Assembly (NCBI GenBank): GCA_039707465.1
Contig: CM077647.1
Location: forward strand, 176,758,663-176,822,662
Direction of reading: 5' to 3'
Length of the DNA stretch: 64,000 nt
Origin: Rhabdophis nuchalis
Taxonomy: Eukaryota > Chordata > Lepidosauria > Squamata > Natricidae
The notes under the pieces are model-generated. The model saw only the letters and a list, made by a program, of their open reading frames with translations. It searched no databases and was not told the DNA's origin. A program made the translations under genes and the position numbers. This document shows, piece after piece, positions 60,901-64,000 of the stretch. Numbering within the stretch: the stretch's first letter is position 1; every line of letters begins with the position of its first letter.

Positions 60901-62527
60901 AACTCTCTCAGGGACCTCAACACCAGGAGAGGCAATCCCCACTGGTGCTGAAGTCTCTTTTTCAGAACATGGGTCTCCAAGGTCTTCCCATCAATGGATA
61001 TCTTCAAGGCAGGCGTTGTAAGACCAAATTCGATCAAGGAATGAGCCACAGTGAAAGATGTCGGTTGAGACGGAGGACTAGGGACAAACCTGCTCAGGGA
61101 TTTCATATAAAGGGTTGGAAGCCCCCACAGGAAGTAGATGCATTTACTCTTAATGTTCATCTCCACAGCATCTGCTTTCTTCCGGAGGCTTAACCCCAGC
61201 TTGTCCCTCAGCTGATGATGAATCTGACCAAGTGGGATAAGTTTAGGCAGAAGCCAAAGTCTTGTCCTTGCTGTAGTTACTCTCCGAGAAAGCCGCACGA
61301 TGGAATTAAAAGTCTCCAGCTTCATTTCCAGGGACTTCTTTGTAAGGTGCACTTGCAGTTTTTGTTGGAGGGCTGGTGTGGTTTTCAAGTCTAAGACTTC
61401 CACTGGGGCCGATTGCTTTGCAATGGGCTTTCCTGTCCTTTTTGCACTTTTAATTTGACCTATCTCTTTGTGCTTCTGTCGCCGGCCTGCTGAAGAAAAC
61501 TTCTCTGGCCTTGATGATGGAGAGTCAGGTTTAATGCGCTTGAGGGCATCTTGTACTCTCTGGGGTAGCTGCCAACGTCTTTGTTGAACCATTTTCTTCA
61601 CGTGCCTCTCTAGCTCTTTCCTGACACCTGTGGCTACAAAGAAAAGGATCTGAGGCCTTGGGGCCACTGTAACTTTCCTCTTGTGCTTCTGAGTAGGAGA
61701 GTCTGGAGCAGAAGGTATGAACGTTTTGAGGGACCTCAAGAGAGCTAAAGGCAATCCGATGAGATGTTGCACTCTTTTTGTCACCATGTGGGATTCTAAA
61801 CTTGCCAGTGTGGTTTTGTCTATGAAAGAAATGGACACGCCGCTGAATCCAGCCAAGTCTCTCTTGCTGGTCTCATACTGGGCCCTTCTACCTGACCTTT
61901 TCTTGAGTTGTCTCCCTCCAACAGCCTCCCGAAGCGAATCTTTGTAGCTTTCGTGACGTACTTTGGAACGGTACTTCTTTGTGTGCTTACTTGACACTTG
62001 CACCTTCAAGCTGCTGGAGGAGATCTCAGATAAGCTGAAGGAGGAAATGGAGCAGCTGCTGGAAGTGCTGTGTGTGAACGAAAGGGACCGGAAGGATTCT
62101 TCCTTCAGGTCGACAGAAAGATTGTTATCTTCCTTCCAGGAATAAAGAACACGGTGTAGCATGGCAGCTGCTCTGTCTTCACCATCCTTTGGCAACAGCT
62201 TTGAGCTTGATAAAGCAGGCGTTTCCTGGTCAGGAAGAGTATGGTCAACTACAGGTGCAGGTTCACTGGCACTACGCAGAATGGAATCAGGGCCTCTAAC
62301 TAGAAAGCCACAAGGTGGAACAGGGTATTTTGTGCGAGACACAGGAGGCTCCTGGCTCCTTGAGTCTTTTGGTCTTCCCTGCTTTGTCCCCCAGCTGTAG
62401 ATAAATGCCAGGGCTTCCTGAGCAGCACGATCACACACCTTACAGTGCGCATCCTCGCACAACAATTGACGGACAGAACTTCCATGAATGCCTTCTTGGG
62501 GTTGGGCAAATATTTGCTGCTTGACAT
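51978..62527 (-). CDS. Giant SPATA31/FAM205-like protein, main exon
   Basis: One open frame of about 3515 codons. A TTCTTTCTCCTTGCAG acceptor at 62528 suggests it is the last exon. If instead translated from the ATG at 62576, the protein is 3532 aa and starts with a hydrophobic MIGGFVLLYQLFFLLA. The N-terminus has LLCEDAHCKVCDRAAQEAL. From about residue 246 to 2958 it carries 36 copies of a module with the core L-E-x-H-(I/V)-x-x-K-x-(I/L)-x-H-x-W-G-L-P, the motif seen in mammalian SPATA31 and FAM205 proteins, which act in spermatogenesis. The first 20 copies form five A-B-C-D blocks and the last 16 form eight A-B pairs. Three CxxC cassettes sit between late pairs. The tail is Ser/Thr-rich and ends in an Arg/Ser-rich basic region. 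It is two to three times longer than human SPATA31 proteins. Upstream exons were not found in the window. Confidence 0.78.
53705..57835 (-). repeat. A-B module region of the SPATA31-like gene (8 pairs)
   Basis: Coding tandem repeats. A modules read like FLSDEARNYLEFHIQHKKIQ, and B modules like FLSQSTKDNLEAHLKRRTAE followed by HRWGMPKTIQKLL. Two successive pairs (about 54.65-55.15 and 55.23-55.70 kb) are nearly identical in DNA, so at least one duplication is recent. Confidence 0.85.
57850..61840 (-). repeat. A-B-C-D module region of the SPATA31-like gene (5 blocks)
   Basis: Each block has an A module (ETLELHVKRKRIQHEWGFP), a B module (KRLELHVQKTKLYHQWGLPQ), a C module without WGLP (LHLSKKYVEIRLEVFPDVV, ending LPKLI) and a D module (RLEMAVQLCYFSSLWGLGKR followed by YVEA). 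The blocks are diverged, older than the A-B pairs. In block 2 the C module is degraded. Confidence 0.8.
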
Positions 62528-62616
62528 CTGCAAGGAGAAAGAAGAGCTGATAAAGCAGAACAAATCCTCCTATCATTTGAACACATCATCATTTGCTATT
62601 TCTTTACTGATTCTTA

Positions 62617-62702
62617 AGGGGGCCATGGTGGCTCACGTGGTAAGACGGCTGGGCCTGCGCACCACTGAGGTTGGCAGCTCAGCGGTTCAGTTCCTGTGAG
62701 TG
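62617..62702 (+). mobile_element. tRNA-like SINE head
   Basis: GGGGGCCATGGTGGCTCACG with TGGTAAGACGGCTGGG (A-box side) and CAGCGGTTCAGTTCCTGTGA (B-box like). A third SINE type or a truncated one. Upstream of the SPATA31-like exon. Confidence 0.5.
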
Positions 62703-62874
62703 AACAAACCACAGAAAGGATAACAAGAAAGGAGCCTCCCCCAATTGCCTATCAGCATTCATATGTCCTGCAGGTGAAGATAACAATGCCCAAAAAAAAT
62801 TCCTTTCACACAAGGAGCCAGCCACCTGGGTGATCCCTGGTTAACATGTGCCATACGCTAAATAAATGAAATAA

Positions 62875-63052
62875 ATAAATACAGAGACAGAGAGAGACAG
62901 AGAGGGAGAGAGATAGAGAGGCAGAAAGAGAGAGAGAGAGAGGGAGAGATATAGAGAGATACACAGAGATACACACACACACACAGAGGCAGAGACAGAG
63001 GCAGAGACAAAGACAGAGATAGAGAGAGACAGAGAGGGAGATATATATATAT
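62875..63052. repeat. (GA)n/(CA)n/(AT)n compound microsatellite
   Basis: GAGAGAGACAGAG runs with a CACACACA core and an ATATATAT end. The frames across it are artefacts. Confidence 0.9.
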
Positions 63053-63245
63053 ATATTTGTTTTCTGAGGTTTTCGCGGGTGTTTGTATGTAGGTCTTTGG
63101 TTGTTCGGGTTTTCTCCCGCGTAGAATTGGAAGTATCTTCACGACGTTTCGATGAAATCTCATTCATCATCTTCAGGCTGGTGCTTCTGGCTTGGTGCTT
63201 CCAGATTGCTCCTATATATATATATATTTGTTTTCGTAGATTTCG
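63053..63245 (-). mobile_element. Penelope-like element fragment (tentative)
   Basis: TTTTCGCGGGTGTTTGTATG, TTCGGGTTTTCTCCCGCG and GACGTTTCGATGAAATCTCA are words of a repeat widespread in reptile genomes. The GACGTTTCG-CATCTTCAGG core resembles the terminal repeats of Penelope-like retroelements. No coding part remains. Confidence 0.45.
63140..63180 (-). ncRNA. Hammerhead-ribozyme-like core
   Basis: Read on the minus strand: CTGAAGA (63176-63170, fits the CUGANGA box), one base, then GATGAA (63168-63163), a 6-nt loop, TTCATC (63156-63151), which pairs perfectly as helix II, then GAAA (63150-63147) and CGTC. This is the conserved order of a hammerhead core. Helices I and III are not clear. 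Hammerhead motifs are known in Penelope-like elements, which fits the surrounding repeat. Activity is not established. Confidence 0.45.
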
Positions 63246-63334
63246 TAGATAAACCAAAATCTACATATATACACACACAGGCAGAGATTCAGAGAGAGAG
63301 ACAGAGAGAGAGAGGCATAGAGGCATAGAGAGAG

Positions 63335-63850
63335 AGGCCACACTTGGAATACTGCATACAGTTTTGGTCGCCACGATGTAGAAAAGACGTGGAGACTCTG
63401 GAAATAGTGCAGAGAAGAGCAACCAAGATGATTAGGGGACTAGAGGCTAAAACATATGAAGAACTGTTGCAGGAGCTGGGTATGTCTAGTTTGATGAAGA
63501 GAAGGACCAGGGGAGACATGATAGCAGTGTTCCGATATCTCAGAGGGTGCCACAAAGAAGAGGGAGTCAAACTATTCTCCAAGGCACCTGGGGGCAGGAC
63601 AAGAAGCAATGGGTGGAAACTAATCCAGGAGAGAAGCAACTTAGAACTAAGGAGAAATTTCCTGACAGTTAGAACAATTAACCTCTGGAACAGCTTGCCT
63701 CCAGAAGTTGTGAATGCTCCAACCCTGGAAGTCTTTAAGAAGATGTTAGATAGCCATTTGTCTGAAATGGTATAAGGTTCCTGCCCATGCAGGGGATTGG
63801 ACTAGAAGACCTACAAGGTTCCTTCCAACTCTGCTATTGTATTGTATTGA
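63335..63850 (+). mobile_element. CR1 LINE 3' fragment with (ATTGT)n tail
   Basis: An ORF2 C-terminus open over 143 codons (63344-63775): QFWSPRCRKDVETLEIVQRR, SLMKRRTRGDMIAVFRYLRG and LELRRNFLTVRTINLWNSLP. Then comes the 3' region and an ATTGTATTG tail. The continuous frame implies a fairly recent insertion. It lies in the middle of a GA-rich microsatellite, which resumes afterwards. Confidence 0.88.
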
Positions 63851-63915
63851 GGTATAGAGATATACACACACAGGCAGAGATTCAGAGGGAGAGAGAGGCA
63901 TAGAGGCATAGAGAT

Positions 63916-64000
<85 letters not shown>
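63851..64000. repeat. (GA)n then (GACA)n microsatellite at window end
   Basis: GAGAGAGAGA changes into GACAGACAGACA, which runs past the end of the window. Confidence 0.95.

Noticed and set aside
53635..62145. Plus-strand ORFs antisense to the SPATA31-like exon
   Set aside because: Short, without domains, and explained as shadows of the long repeated coding exon on the minus strand.

Overview
The window is vertebrate nuclear DNA, most likely from a squamate reptile and probably a snake. This is an inference from three things: an intact vomeronasal type-2 receptor gene, an immunoglobulin heavy-chain V segment, and a repeat landscape of CR1 and L2-like LINEs with short microsatellite tails, tRNA-derived SINEs and many hAT-type miniature elements. 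There are few host genes. Most of the sequence is nested transposons and simple repeats.

Layout. 1-7.3 kb: a hAT-type miniature element swollen by a minisatellite and carrying an ORF1-only L1-like (HAL1-like) insertion, then an L2-like LINE and two more miniature elements. 7.8-25.3 kb: a six-exon V2R gene on the minus strand. Joining the exons I can see gives 2610 nt, 869 codons plus stop, without an internal stop. Its introns are full of L2, CR1, SINE and hAT copies, and intron 2 holds a broken second copy of exon 2. 26.4-32.0 kb: a long CR1 element (SGNH-hydrolase part of ORF1, endonuclease, reverse transcriptase) carrying a 194-bp hAT insertion and a second HAL1-like insertion. 32-36 kb: TA-flanked miniature elements, microsatellites, inverted SINEs around telomere-like repeats, and a tandem-repeat block. 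36.2-38.0 kb: an IGHV gene segment on the minus strand with leader exon, V exon and 23-bp-spacer recombination signal; an L1 3' end and microsatellites fill its leader intron. 38.3-46 kb: a duplicated V-flank block broken by L2 insertions, then more miniature elements, CR1 pieces and a coiled-coil pseudogene. 46-50.7 kb: a nearly full-length L2-like LINE with one visible stop codon in ORF2. 50.7-51.6 kb: a pure polypyrimidine tract. 51.98-62.5 kb: one 10.5-kb uninterrupted coding exon on the minus strand for a giant SPATA31/FAM205-like protein with 36 copies of a roughly 45-residue module. 62.6-64 kb: SINE, microsatellites, a Penelope-like fragment with a hammerhead-ribozyme-like core, and a CR1 3' end.

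The three host loci (V2R, IGHV, SPATA31-like) share no pathway. They are chemosensory, immune and probably spermatogenic, and all lie on the minus strand. The strongest observations are the hierarchical repeat plan of the SPATA31-like protein (five four-module blocks followed by eight two-module blocks), the structurally complete IGHV with leader and RSS, two independent HAL1-like copies, and the hammerhead-like motif. Family assignments rest on recognised motifs; no database search was possible.
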